In this document: piece by piece, positions 23,450-30,050 of the stretch
Numbering within the stretch: position 1 is the stretch's first letter
Layout of the letters: every line of letters begins with the position of its first letter
Origin: RGIG1959 sp964564305
GTDB taxonomy: Bacteria > Bacillota > Clostridia > Oscillospirales > Acutalibacteraceae
NCBI GenBank assembly: GCA_964564305.1
Contig: CAZMAM010000018.1
Coordinates: forward strand, 1-30,050
DNA: 30,050 bases
Direction: 5' to 3'
Made by a program: the position numbers and the translations under genes
The notes under the pieces: generated by a model
The model's database searches: none
Seen by the model: only the letters and a program-made list of their open reading frames with translations
What the model was told of the DNA's origin: nothing

Positions 23450-24346
23450 TTATTCGACGGTTTGCGCTTGCAAAGAGGCAGCGTATTCGCTGGGAGACAT
23501 GCCGGTAATTTGTTTAAAATATCGGGAGAAATAATGCACGGAATTATACCCAAGGCAATCGGCAATCTGAGTAATATTTCCCTGCCCTTCTTGCAGCATT
23601 TTTTTGGCGCGGTCAATTTTCAAAAGCCGGTACGTTTCCATAACGCCTCTTCCCGTGACGGATTTGAAAATAACTTTTAAGCCGGTGGCGCTTTGCGCCG
23701 AATAACGGCATACATCCGAAAAAGTCAAATTGCCGCAGACACGGTCTCTCATAAAGTTTACAATCCGTTCCACCAGTTCCCGATCCGTACGCAGCTTGGC
23801 GGGAGACAGCGTCCGAACAGGTAGAGCCTGCTCTTTGTTACGCCGCAGCAAAACTATGATCAGCTGTTCCAAAATCAGCGCCGTCATCTGCCGGGCATAC
23901 AAACGGGAGTTTTCCCGACCGACTATTTCGTCAACACGCGCGTTTGGCAGCGATGACGAACAGATCGCAGCGGCTTCGTTCAGCAGCCTTGCGAGCAGTT
24001 GGCGCTCCGTGTTGCGGCAGCGAAACACCCTGCCGCAAAGAGAAGTAATCCGATCAGAAGCGCTCCCGAAAACAACGGTTACCAAATGCGCCGCATTGGC
24101 GCCGGCATTCACCGCATGATTCACTTTTTCCGGAACACAAACGTACAAATCTCCCTGCCGCAAACGAAACCGATCGGTTTGCGCGGAAATGTCTACTATA
24201 CCGCGATCGAGATACATGATTTCCCAATTGGGTTTCGGGGTGCTTCGGTAAACATTTTTTTTGCTCAACGTGATATCCCGAACATCGCAAAGGCGGTTAA
24301 CGGTTATCTCCCGAGTGACCTCGATGGGTATGATTTCGGGCTGCAT
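23450..24346 (-). CDS. AraC family transcriptional regulator
   Basis: The 298-residue protein has an N-terminal cupin-like sensor domain (about 30-110, with PNWEIMYLDRG and FRLRQGDLYVCVPEKVNHAV) and a middle linker region. A C-terminal AraC/XylS DNA-binding domain with two helix-turn-helix motifs (about 195-292) follows. The first HTH covers NLTFSDVCRYSAQSATGLKVIFK. The second has NITQIADCLGYNSVHYFSRYFK followed by TGMSPSEY, the family signature. It probably binds a sugar or other small molecule. ATG at 24346 is preceded by an eight-G run that serves as its ribosome site, 17 bases after alr, so the two are likely one transcript ending at the nearby terminator. Its target genes are unknown. 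Confidence 0.9.
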   Translation of the reverse strand: MQPEIIPIEVTREITVNRLCDVRDITLSKKNVYRSTPKPNWEIMYLDRGIVDISAQTDRFRLRQGDLYVCVPEKVNHAVNAGANAAHLVTVVFGSASDRITSLCGRVFRCRNTERQLLARLLNEAAAICSSSLPNARVDEIVGRENSRLYARQMTALILEQLIIVLLRRNKEQALPVRTLSPAKLRTDRELVERIVNFMRDRVCGNLTFSDVCRYSAQSATGLKVIFKSVTGRGVMETYRLLKIDRAKKMLQEGQGNITQIADCLGYNSVHYFSRYFKQITGMSPSEYAASLQAQTVE

Positions 24347-24353
24347 ATGGGTA

Positions 24354-24361
24354 CCCCCCCC
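24354..24361 (-). promoter_or_regulatory. Ribosome binding site made of eight consecutive G residues
   Basis: The ribosome site of the AraC-type gene is GGGGGGGG followed by TACCCAT and the ATG. A pure G8 tract is unusual as a Shine-Dalgarno sequence. It could change length by slippage and so change translation. The following TACCC can also pair with part of the G run. Confidence 0.6.
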
Positions 24362-24363
24362 GG

Positions 24364-25560
24364 TTAAATCAGATTATTCTGAACGAATACCGGTTCATTG
24401 TGCCAAAGATACACTCTGGGAACCCGTTTTCCGATAGAACAGACCACCTCGTAATTGATGGTGCCGGACCATGACGCATACGTTTCCACCGGCAAAAAGG
24501 AATTTTCGCTTTGTCCGAAAGCCGTAGCGACGGTTCCGGCTTGGACATTCGGTATGCCGGTGATATTCAGCATACATTGATCCATACAAATGCGCCCGCA
24601 TATCGGCGCGGGGCGGCCGTTTATCAGCATATACGCATCCGGACCCACGCGCCGGGTATATCCGTCCGCATAACCAATCGGGACAGTGGCAAGAGCCGTG
24701 TCTTCCCGAGCGGTAAACCGTCTGCCGTAACTGACGGTACTGCCGGGCGGTACCGTCTTTACTTGGGAAACATGAGTCAGCAGCGACATAACCGGCTTCA
24801 GTGAAAGCCGACGGCGCAAAGATTCATTCGGATAAAGCCCGTACAGAATAATACCCGGACGCACCATATCCAAATGCATATCCGGATATTGCAGCGCTGC
24901 GGCGCTGTTGCAGCAATGACGAAAGGAAAAGTGTATGCCGCGCTGCTCCAACAGCCGCAGCATCCGGCAAAAGCTGTCAAACTGAAGGCAGGTAAAGCCG
25001 CTGTCTTCCCCGATCGACTCATCCGCCGTGGAAAAATGCGTAAAAATACCCTCCGCCCGTAAACCTGGGAGAGCGCAAACGGCGGCAATTTCATCCGCGA
25101 TTTCGGCATTTGGCTGCTGACAAAAAAATCCCACCCGGGACATTCCCGTATCCAGTTTAATGTGTATATTCAGTACGGATCCCGCTTTTCGAGCCGCAAC
25201 GCTGAGCGCTCTCGCGTGAGAAGCGCATACCACCGTCTGGGTGATATGGTGGGTAATCAGTGTATCGGTTTCCTCCGGTGGCGTATACGAAAGCACCAAT
25301 ATCGGGCAGGTAATGCCTGCCTGACGCAACTGAACCGCCTCGTCCAGATTGGAAACCGCTAATCGGTCGGCACCGGACTCTGTCAGCGCTTTAGCCGCCA
25401 TAACCGCTCCGTGTCCGTATGCGTCCGCCTTGACCACGGCCATTATGGTACAGGAAGGCGGTAAAAAAGCGCGTAAGGCGGTAAAATTTTCGCATAAGGC
25501 GTCCAAATCAATTTGCGCCCACGTGCGCGCCAGAAAATGTTTCAAAACAAATTCTCCCAT
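24364..25560 (-). CDS. alr: Alanine racemase
   Basis: Alr makes D-alanine for peptidoglycan and teichoic acid. The 398-residue enzyme has the PLP lysine K44 in VVKADAYGHG, RPGIILYGLYP near residue 234, the second catalytic residue Y278 in VSYGRRF and GRICMDQCM near residue 319, another family landmark. ATG at 25560 has GAGAGGA upstream. The C-terminus ends in a short NEPVFVQNNLI tail. It lies 17 bases before the AraC-type gene and may be co-regulated with it. No strong promoter was found upstream. Confidence 0.95.
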   Translation of the reverse strand: MGEFVLKHFLARTWAQIDLDALCENFTALRAFLPPSCTIMAVVKADAYGHGAVMAAKALTESGADRLAVSNLDEAVQLRQAGITCPILVLSYTPPEETDTLITHHITQTVVCASHARALSVAARKAGSVLNIHIKLDTGMSRVGFFCQQPNAEIADEIAAVCALPGLRAEGIFTHFSTADESIGEDSGFTCLQFDSFCRMLRLLEQRGIHFSFRHCCNSAAALQYPDMHLDMVRPGIILYGLYPNESLRRRLSLKPVMSLLTHVSQVKTVPPGSTVSYGRRFTAREDTALATVPIGYADGYTRRVGPDAYMLINGRPAPICGRICMDQCMLNITGIPNVQAGTVATAFGQSENSFLPVETYASWSGTINYEVVCSIGKRVPRVYLWHNEPVFVQNNLI

Positions 25561-26341
25561 AGAATCCTCTCTTTCAATATTCCACGCTTATCCTTTTTAT
25601 CGCCCGTGTTTCATAACGAAGCGAAATACCAATATTCCCATAACAGATAAGCAGCTGCATTAGCATTAACATTTCAAAAAGAACGCTGAAGGCCTTGTCA
25701 TAATATTCCAGAATATCGTTGGTGCATTCTTGGTCTGTTTGAGAAAAACAATTAGAGAATCTATGCTTTGTTATAGGTGGAAATTCCGTTTTCTAAAAAA
25801 ATCAACCGGTTCGTTAGATGATCTAATATATCAATTTTGGTGAGTTTTAGGAAAACTGTCGTACCGTTTGCCGCCATCCGTTGAATTGAGTAATATCGCC
25901 TACTTGCTGATTTAATGTTACAATTTATATGGGACAAAGTGAGGTATAGAAAAGACGACTGAGTTTGTTCGATGAAAATGATGCCCCCACAAAGCCTTAT
26001 CGCCACCATGAATATTGTAAAACAAGATGAGAAAAAGGTCAAGAGGCAGCTTTCGCATAAAATGACTGCGAAAATTTATACGAAATACGGCGCACTTGTC
26101 GGTTCGATCATAATCTGATATACTTAAGGTAGCTGCACAAAGACCGATTGCCGCCTTTGTCGCACGAGCGGCTTTGCATCTGTTTTGTAATTTCGCCAAA
26201 AAATTTCGCGAATACACGAGGAACTCGCTGCAGTGTTTGTTTCACCGGGTGTAAAATCCGCCTGCTGCTTTCGGCACGATAATTTTTATGCGGTGATGCC
26301 TTATTAAACCGATTTCGAAGCATATTCCAAATTAAAAAGAG
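25561..26341. other. 781-base AT-rich gap with no recognisable gene
   Basis: The region is visibly richer in A and T than its flanks and has no frame that looks like a conserved protein. On the minus strand bases 25574-25792 stay open for about 73 codons (ending NIGISLRYETRAIKRISVEY), but the first ATG comes late and lacks a ribosome site. Short minus-strand frames at 25761-26042 and 25918-26217 also lack family features. A 13-base palindrome, TTAGATGATCTAA, is at 25814-25826. A promoter for the polymerase operon is at 26096-26124, and a possible hairpin (ACAAAG/CTTTGT, around 26136-26160) lies in its leader. The region may hold a decayed gene, but I cannot identify one. Confidence 0.4.
26096..26124 (+). 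promoter_or_regulatory. Candidate sigma-A promoter of the Y-family polymerase operon
   Basis: TTGTCG at 26096-26101, a 17-base spacer and TATACT at 26119-26124 give a good housekeeping-type promoter, with a predicted start near 26131 and a leader of about 210 bases. No CGAAC/GTTCG-type LexA operator was seen near it, so SOS control is not visible here. Confidence 0.6.
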
Positions 26342-27874
26342 ATGAGACGGATGATGGAAATGGAAAAAGTTTATGCCTGTATCGATTTAAAAAGTTTTTA
26401 CGCCTCGGTGGAATGTGTGGAACGCGGATTGGATCCGCTGAATATCAATTTGGTGGTGGCCGACGAATCGCGCACCGATAAAACCATTTGTCTTGCGGTT
26501 TCTCCCGCCCTGAAAAGTTTCGGTGTGCCCGGACGGCCCAGATTATTTGAAGTCAGGCAAAAAGTCAACGCTATCAATGAAGCGCGCCGTATTGCCGCCG
26601 GAGGAAAACTTTACGGGGAATCCGATTCCCTTTCTCTTCTGAAAAGTGACCCCAAACTGGCACTCTCCTTTTTGGTGGCTCCCCCGCGAATGGCGCATTA
26701 TATCGCGTACAGTACCCGAATCGTTTCCCTGTATTTGCGGTTTATCGCTCCCGAAGATTTATATGTATATTCCATCGATGAAGTTTTTATGGATATAACC
26801 GGATATCTGAATCACGGCGAGACGTCTCCCCACGATTTTGTGCGAAACATATTAAAGGAAATCGTTCGTCAAACCGGAATCACCGCCACCGCCGGGATTG
26901 GCAGCAATTTATATCTGGCCAAAATTGCGATGGATATTACCGCCAAGCATATGCCTGCCGACAGCGATGGGGTGCGCATTGCGCAGCTCACCGAACAAAG
27001 TTATCGGGAAACACTTTGGGAACACCGGCCGATCACCGATTTTTGGAGAGTTGGGAAAGGAATCGCCAAAAAATTAGCCGCCAACGGTATGACCACCATG
27101 GGAGATATCGCGCTTTGCTCCGTGGGAGAAAAAGGCAGCTTTCACAGCGAAGAACTTCTGTATTCCCTTTTCGGGGTGAATGCGGAATTGCTGATCGATC
27201 ACGCGTGGGGGTACGAACCGTGCACCTTGGAAGATATCCGGGCGTACAAACCCGGCACCGAAAGTTTAAGCTCCGGCCAGGTACTGACCGAACCGTATTC
27301 GTTTGAAAAAGCTAAGTTGGTTGCCGCAGAGATGGCGCAATCCATCAGTGAAGATTTGGTGAAAAAGCGGCAAGTGACCTCGCAATTGGTACTTACCGTA
27401 GGATATGACGCCGTGAATTTATCAGATATGAACGCGCGCGCGCAGTATACCGGAGAAATTACCGCCGACCATTACGGCAGAGCCGTCCCCAAAGCCGCGC
27501 ACGGAACCGAAAATCTCCTGTTCCCCACTTCCTCTTCCAAGCAAATTGTCCGGACAACCGAAAAACTTTTTGACCGTGTCGTGAATCGGAAATTGCTGAT
27601 TCGGCGCATCAATATTGCCGCCTGCCGGGTGGAAAACGAAAATTCCGCAGACGTTTTGCCAACGGAACAGTTGAATCTATTTACGGATTATGAGGAGCAG
27701 GAACAAGACCTGCGCCGAGAAGAGGCCGATCGGCAAAAGGAACGTAGCGTTCAGCAAACCGTTTTGGAAATTAAATCCCGTTTTGGCAAAAACGCCATCG
27801 TCAAGGGCATTGATCTGGAAAACGGAGCCACCGCGATATTGCGTAACGGTCAAATCGGCGGGCATAAAGCGTAA
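26342..27874 (+). CDS. Y-family DNA polymerase, UvrX/DinB-like
   Basis: This translesion polymerase of up to 510 residues begins YACIDLKSFYASVECVERG with the first metal-binding aspartate. It has YSIDEVFMDITGY near residue 140, with the acidic pair of the palm, then TATAGIGSNLYLAKIAMD near residue 182 and the finger/thumb helix-hairpin-helix around FWRVGKGIAKKLAANGM near residue 235. A little-finger domain follows. QLNLF near residue 440 is a beta-clamp binding motif. The Firmicutes subgroup (YqjW/UvrX-like) is longer than DinB and often pairs with YolD, as here. Several ATG codons are clustered at the start (26342, 26351, 26354, 26360). The family N-terminus fits the last, but none has a strong ribosome site, so the start is uncertain by six codons. 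Confidence 0.9.
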   Translation: MRRMMEMEKVYACIDLKSFYASVECVERGLDPLNINLVVADESRTDKTICLAVSPALKSFGVPGRPRLFEVRQKVNAINEARRIAAGGKLYGESDSLSLLKSDPKLALSFLVAPPRMAHYIAYSTRIVSLYLRFIAPEDLYVYSIDEVFMDITGYLNHGETSPHDFVRNILKEIVRQTGITATAGIGSNLYLAKIAMDITAKHMPADSDGVRIAQLTEQSYRETLWEHRPITDFWRVGKGIAKKLAANGMTTMGDIALCSVGEKGSFHSEELLYSLFGVNAELLIDHAWGYEPCTLEDIRAYKPGTESLSSGQVLTEPYSFEKAKLVAAEMAQSISEDLVKKRQVTSQLVLTVGYDAVNLSDMNARAQYTGEITADHYGRAVPKAAHGTENLLFPTSSSKQIVRTTEKLFDRVVNRKLLIRRINIAACRVENENSADVLPTEQLNLFTDYEEQEQDLRREEADRQKERSVQQTVLEIKSRFGKNAIVKGIDLENGATAILRNGQIGGHKA

Positions 27875-27890
27875 ACCGAGGAGGATGCAT

Positions 27891-28271
27891 ATGAAACAAG
27901 CGGGTTATACGGCTGCGGTATTGGCAATATTGTTTGTATTCGCTGCCTGCTCCGCGCCGAAACAGGGTGTGGAAGGCTGGCCCGAAAATACGTTTACCGC
28001 ACAAATTGCCGAACCGGAATTCGGTAAAGTGGCCTATGTATACGATTTTTCGCAAACCAATCAATACGGTATTGTCCTGAGTGACATCACAACCGATCAA
28101 GAAGAATCGTATATCGAATCCCTGAAGGCAATGGGATATGAATACACACAGACAAGCCATACGCAGATCCCGGGAGAAATTTCGCTGTACAAAGACAGCG
28201 TCAGCGTGCGGCTTTCCTGTTCCGAAGGTTCGATGATGATCACCGTGGATACAAACGGAGTTTCCCCATGA
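27891..28271 (+). CDS. Small putative lipoprotein in the translesion polymerase operon
   Basis: The 126-residue protein has a typical lipoprotein signal: a positively charged start (MKQAGY), a hydrophobic core and a VFAACSA lipobox with the lipidated cysteine near residue 20. The mature part is about 105 residues, rich in aspartate, glutamate and tyrosine. It has a GWPENTFTAQIAEPEFGK stretch and a YIESLKAMGYEY segment, a pattern reminiscent of small Firmicutes lipoproteins of unknown function. ATG at 27891 is chosen because AGGAGG lies 6 bases upstream. Its last bases overlap the YolD gene start (ATGA), so translation is coupled. What a surface lipoprotein does between a polymerase and its partner is unclear. 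I recognise no specific family with certainty. Confidence 0.8.
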   Translation: MKQAGYTAAVLAILFVFAACSAPKQGVEGWPENTFTAQIAEPEFGKVAYVYDFSQTNQYGIVLSDITTDQEESYIESLKAMGYEYTQTSHTQIPGEISLYKDSVSVRLSCSEGSMMITVDTNGVSP

Positions 28272-28666
28272 ACCCAAAGTATGCGAAGATCCTTCATCTG
28301 CCCCATCCGGAACCCCGAACCCATCCGCGAATGTCTCGCTTAGATCGCGCCGCGCAATTCGGAACTTTCGCCGCGCTTTCGGGTTATGAAGACGCCGTTC
28401 GGGAAACCGAACGGCTGACAGGAACAAAAAGGCCTTTAGATGAAGAGACCGCGAACCGTCTTAACGCCGAACTTAATGCGGTAATCCGAAATCCGGGTGC
28501 TGCGATAACCGTGACATATTTTCAACCGGACGCCAAGATATCCGGTGGAGAATATGTGACGGTCTCTGATTTTTTTCGCCGTTTGATTGAATCCGATCGG
28601 ATACTGGAACTGAAAAACGGTTTCAAAATTCCGCTGGACGATATCTTTTCGATAGTTATGCGGTAA
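28268..28666 (+). CDS. YolD-like family protein
   Basis: The 132-residue protein has the YolD signature PRMSRLDRAAQFGTFAALSGYEDAVRETERLT near residues 20-52, cut here only for description by its key residues R21, M22, R25 and the FAALSGYE block. YolD-like proteins are uncharacterised but often sit next to UvrX/YqjW-type polymerases, and they have been predicted to be functional equivalents of UmuD. The C-terminal half (VTYFQPD, then DFFRRLIESDRIL) is more variable. The ATG overlaps the lipoprotein stop by 4 bases. The gene is thus in the same transcript as the polymerase, separated only by the lipoprotein gene. Confidence 0.85.
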   Translation: MNPKYAKILHLPHPEPRTHPRMSRLDRAAQFGTFAALSGYEDAVRETERLTGTKRPLDEETANRLNAELNAVIRNPGAAITVTYFQPDAKISGGEYVTVSDFFRRLIESDRILELKNGFKIPLDDIFSIVMR

Positions 28667-28694
28667 TATCCGTACCGTACCAAAGGAGTGCGCC

Positions 28695-29582
28695 TTGTCC
28701 AGAACATTTTCTTATACGGTTCCCTCCGACGCCGACGGGCAGAAGGTACACTATTTTTTGCGTCGGCAAGGCATGAGTTCCCGAACCGTAATCCGGGCCA
28801 AAAATATGCCAGACGGCATGCGGTTGAACGGTCGGCCGGTTCGCACCGTTGATTCGCTGATTGCCGGGCAAACACTTACGGTAACTTTGCCGGATGATGA
28901 AGTGCGCATTGAAGGCGCCCGGATCCCACTGAGCATTGTGTACGAAGATGAAGCGGTGCTTGTAATTGATAAACCGCCTTTTCTGGCGGTGCATCCCTCC
29001 GCCGGAAAACCGGATCCGACCCTCGCCAACGGCGTAGTGGCGTATTTTGCCGAAAAGGGAGAACCGATGAGTTTTCGACCCTTGTCCCGGCTGGATCGCA
29101 ACACCAGCGGACTTTTGCTTGCCGCAAAAGATCCGCATACCGCTTATCTCTTGTCGGGAAAAATTCGCAAAGAATACCTCGCCGTGGTCACCGGATACTT
29201 GGAAGGCGAGGGAGAGATTGATCAGCCGATTCGCGTCAAAGCGGGATGCGCGATTACCCGGGAAGTGGGCGAAGGCGGAAAACCTAGCGTCACCCGGTAC
29301 CGTTCGCTGTGGACAGACGGCAGGATTTCACTGGTTCGTTTGATGTTGCTGACCGGCCGCACCCACCAAATTCGTGTACACATGGCGTGGTTGGGGCACC
29401 CGCTGGCGGGAGACACTATGTACGGCACGGACAAATCCCTCCCCCGTCAAGCGCTCCACTGTGCGCAATTGATTTTTCCCCATCCCGAAACAAAAAAGGA
29501 GATGTCCCTGACATCTCCCCTCCCGCTGGACGTAGTTGATTTGTTGCAACAACACGGATATACGAAACCGCTGATTGTGTAA
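28695..29582 (+). CDS. RluA family pseudouridine synthase
   Basis: This 295-residue enzyme makes pseudouridine in rRNA or tRNA. An S4-like N-terminal RNA-binding domain covers about 15-75 (FLRRQGMSSRTVIRAKN). The catalytic domain begins IVYEDEAVLVIDKPP near residue 76. The catalytic aspartate is in RPLSRLDRNTSGLLL near residue 132. TGRTHQIRVHMAWLGHPLAGD near residue 216 is the second family block. The start is TTG at 28695, supported by AAAGGAG 6 bases upstream. It follows the YolD gene by 28 bases, so it is probably the last gene of that operon. A minus-strand terminator-like hairpin lies within its last 30 codons. Whether it targets 23S rRNA or tRNA cannot be told. Confidence 0.92.
   Translation: MSRTFSYTVPSDADGQKVHYFLRRQGMSSRTVIRAKNMPDGMRLNGRPVRTVDSLIAGQTLTVTLPDDEVRIEGARIPLSIVYEDEAVLVIDKPPFLAVHPSAGKPDPTLANGVVAYFAEKGEPMSFRPLSRLDRNTSGLLLAAKDPHTAYLLSGKIRKEYLAVVTGYLEGEGEIDQPIRVKAGCAITREVGEGGKPSVTRYRSLWTDGRISLVRLMLLTGRTHQIRVHMAWLGHPLAGDTMYGTDKSLPRQALHCAQLIFPHPETKKEMSLTSPLPLDVVDLLQQHGYTKPLIV
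29492..29518 (-). terminator. Minus-strand intrinsic terminator inside the RluA-type gene
   Basis: GGAGATGTC at 29498-29506, a 3-base loop and GACATCTCC at 29510-29518 form a perfect 9-base-pair stem. Read on the minus strand it is followed at once by TTTTTT (29497-29492), the standard form of a rho-independent terminator. It is in the coding sequence of the pseudouridine synthase, about 65 bases before its stop, and about 90 bases downstream of the decayed minus-strand RCC1-like gene. On the plus strand the stem is preceded by the A run and followed by C residues, so it would not stop plus-strand transcription. Confidence 0.75.
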
Positions 29583-29610
29583 GCGGCAAATGAACACGAA
29601 TGAACCGAAT

Positions 29611-29940
29611 CAATCCGGCAACCGAATATTTTTCCACCGAGATACATCGCATTGTCCCCAAAAATTGTCGCCTACCGCTACCACAGTGCCATCCGAACGC
29701 AAACCTATGGTATGAAAGCCTTTAGCAGTCATTGCCGTAATATTTTTCCATTTCTGCAAATTTTATAATTTTATAAATCAAATAAAATGACATCTGATCG
29801 TGGTTGATCGTGATCCGAATGTATGATTAATATCAGCGACAATCGCGATAATATTTTTACAGTTTTTCACATTACAGTGACCGCCTGATTACCTAACACG
29901 ACCAATGTTATGACTGCAGGCGACAATCTACACAATCTCC
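29611..29940 (-). pseudogene. Decayed RCC1-like repeat protein gene, 3' part
   Basis: In one minus-strand frame ending at the TGA at 29613-29611 there are repeats about 38 residues apart. The best preserved reads KNITAMTAKGFHTIG, then LRSDGTVVAVGDNFWGQC and DVSRWKNI. The unit before it (KNIIAIVADINHTFG, then CNVKNC) and a still weaker one (EIV, stop, IVACSHNIG) share the same frame but are broken by at least four stop codons (TAG, TAA, TGA, TAA) and small deletions. The HT-x-GL-x-SDGTV-x-AVG pattern belongs to bacterial RCC1/ATS1-type beta-propeller repeat proteins. No start codon, signal peptide or upstream part is visible; it may continue past 29940. Confidence 0.7.
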
Positions 29941-30050
29941 AACTTAAGGGAGCCTCTAATTAATAGGTTTCAGCCATATTTTTGCAGTTCAATCTTTTTT
30001 TTGTGGGAAATGATTGCGAGAACCGCCCTCGCGCGACAAATTTCGCGGCT
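29941..30050. other. Right edge, no clear gene
   Basis: No supported gene is visible in the last 110 bases. It may contain older, unreadable repeats of the RCC1-like pseudogene. An 8-T run is present near 29994-30001. On the minus strand TTTGTCGCGCGAG (30040-30028) matches 12 of 13 bases of a sequence at 26156-26168. Confidence 0.3.

Noticed and set aside
25574..25792. A roughly 73-codon open frame on the minus strand just upstream of alr
   Set aside because: It has no early start codon, no ribosome site and no recognised family. Kept only as a note on the gap.
25900..26341. A LexA operator for the translesion polymerase operon
   Set aside because: I looked for CGAAC-x4-GTTCG-type sites near the candidate promoter and found none.
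1..30050. CRISPR array, tRNA, rRNA or prophage genes
   Set aside because: No regularly spaced repeats, no tRNA- or rRNA-like sequence and no phage structural or integrase genes were recognised. The gtr-like cluster has no phage neighbours in the window.

Overview
The window looks like a chromosomal segment of a low-to-mid GC Gram-positive anaerobe of the class Clostridia, probably near the Oscillospiraceae/Ruminococcaceae. The basis is gene content and order: an ECF transporter core next to truA, a Y-family polymerase with a YolD protein, DUF5711 next to CvpA, and strong AGGAGG-type ribosome binding sites. This placement is inferred from the sequence alone. Almost everything is housekeeping. 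I found no CRISPR array, no tRNA or rRNA and no complete mobile element.

Left edge (1-410): scar tissue. The outer end of an IS3-family element, whose transposase runs off the window, sits inside the C-terminal coding part of a group II intron maturase. The intron's 3' RNA domains V and VI follow. Positions 423-5866 (minus strand): a tightly packed surface-polysaccharide cluster. In order of transcription it holds a GtrB-like glycosyltransferase with two membrane helices, a GtrII-like membrane glucosyltransferase, a GtrA-like flippase, a second family-2 glycosyltransferase and UDP-GlcNAc 2-epimerase. It ends with an unrelated hypoxanthine/uracil-type DNA glycosylase. Positions 5969-11474 (minus): DUF5711, CvpA, PgsA, a zinc-finger ClpE-like unfoldase and a Nudix ADP-ribose pyrophosphatase.

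Positions 11667-22084 (minus): a long run of genes, mostly overlapping or closely spaced and probably one transcript. It goes asd, dapA, dapB (lysine/diaminopimelate), tgt (queuosine), ruvC, ruvA, ruvB (Holliday junction processing), an rRNA-methyltransferase-like gene, ecfA1, ecfA2, ecfT (vitamin uptake) and truA (pseudouridine). A strong sigma-A promoter drives it from 22154-22182. Facing it, with exact mirror symmetry, is a second near-consensus promoter for queA on the plus strand. The two polymerase sites overlap, so initiation at one should block the other.

Right part: queA (plus) meets the minus-strand pair alr and an AraC-type regulator, which ends in a clear terminator. A 780-base AT-rich gap follows. 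Next comes a plus-strand operon of a UvrX/DinB-like Y-family polymerase, a small lipoprotein, a YolD-like protein and an RluA-type pseudouridine synthase. The window ends in a decayed minus-strand gene of RCC1-like repeats. A terminator-like hairpin on that strand lies inside the 3' coding end of the pseudouridine synthase gene.

No wholly new multi-gene system is evident. The best leads are the mirror-image promoter pair, the lipoprotein placed between the translesion polymerase and its YolD partner, and the terminator embedded in a coding sequence.
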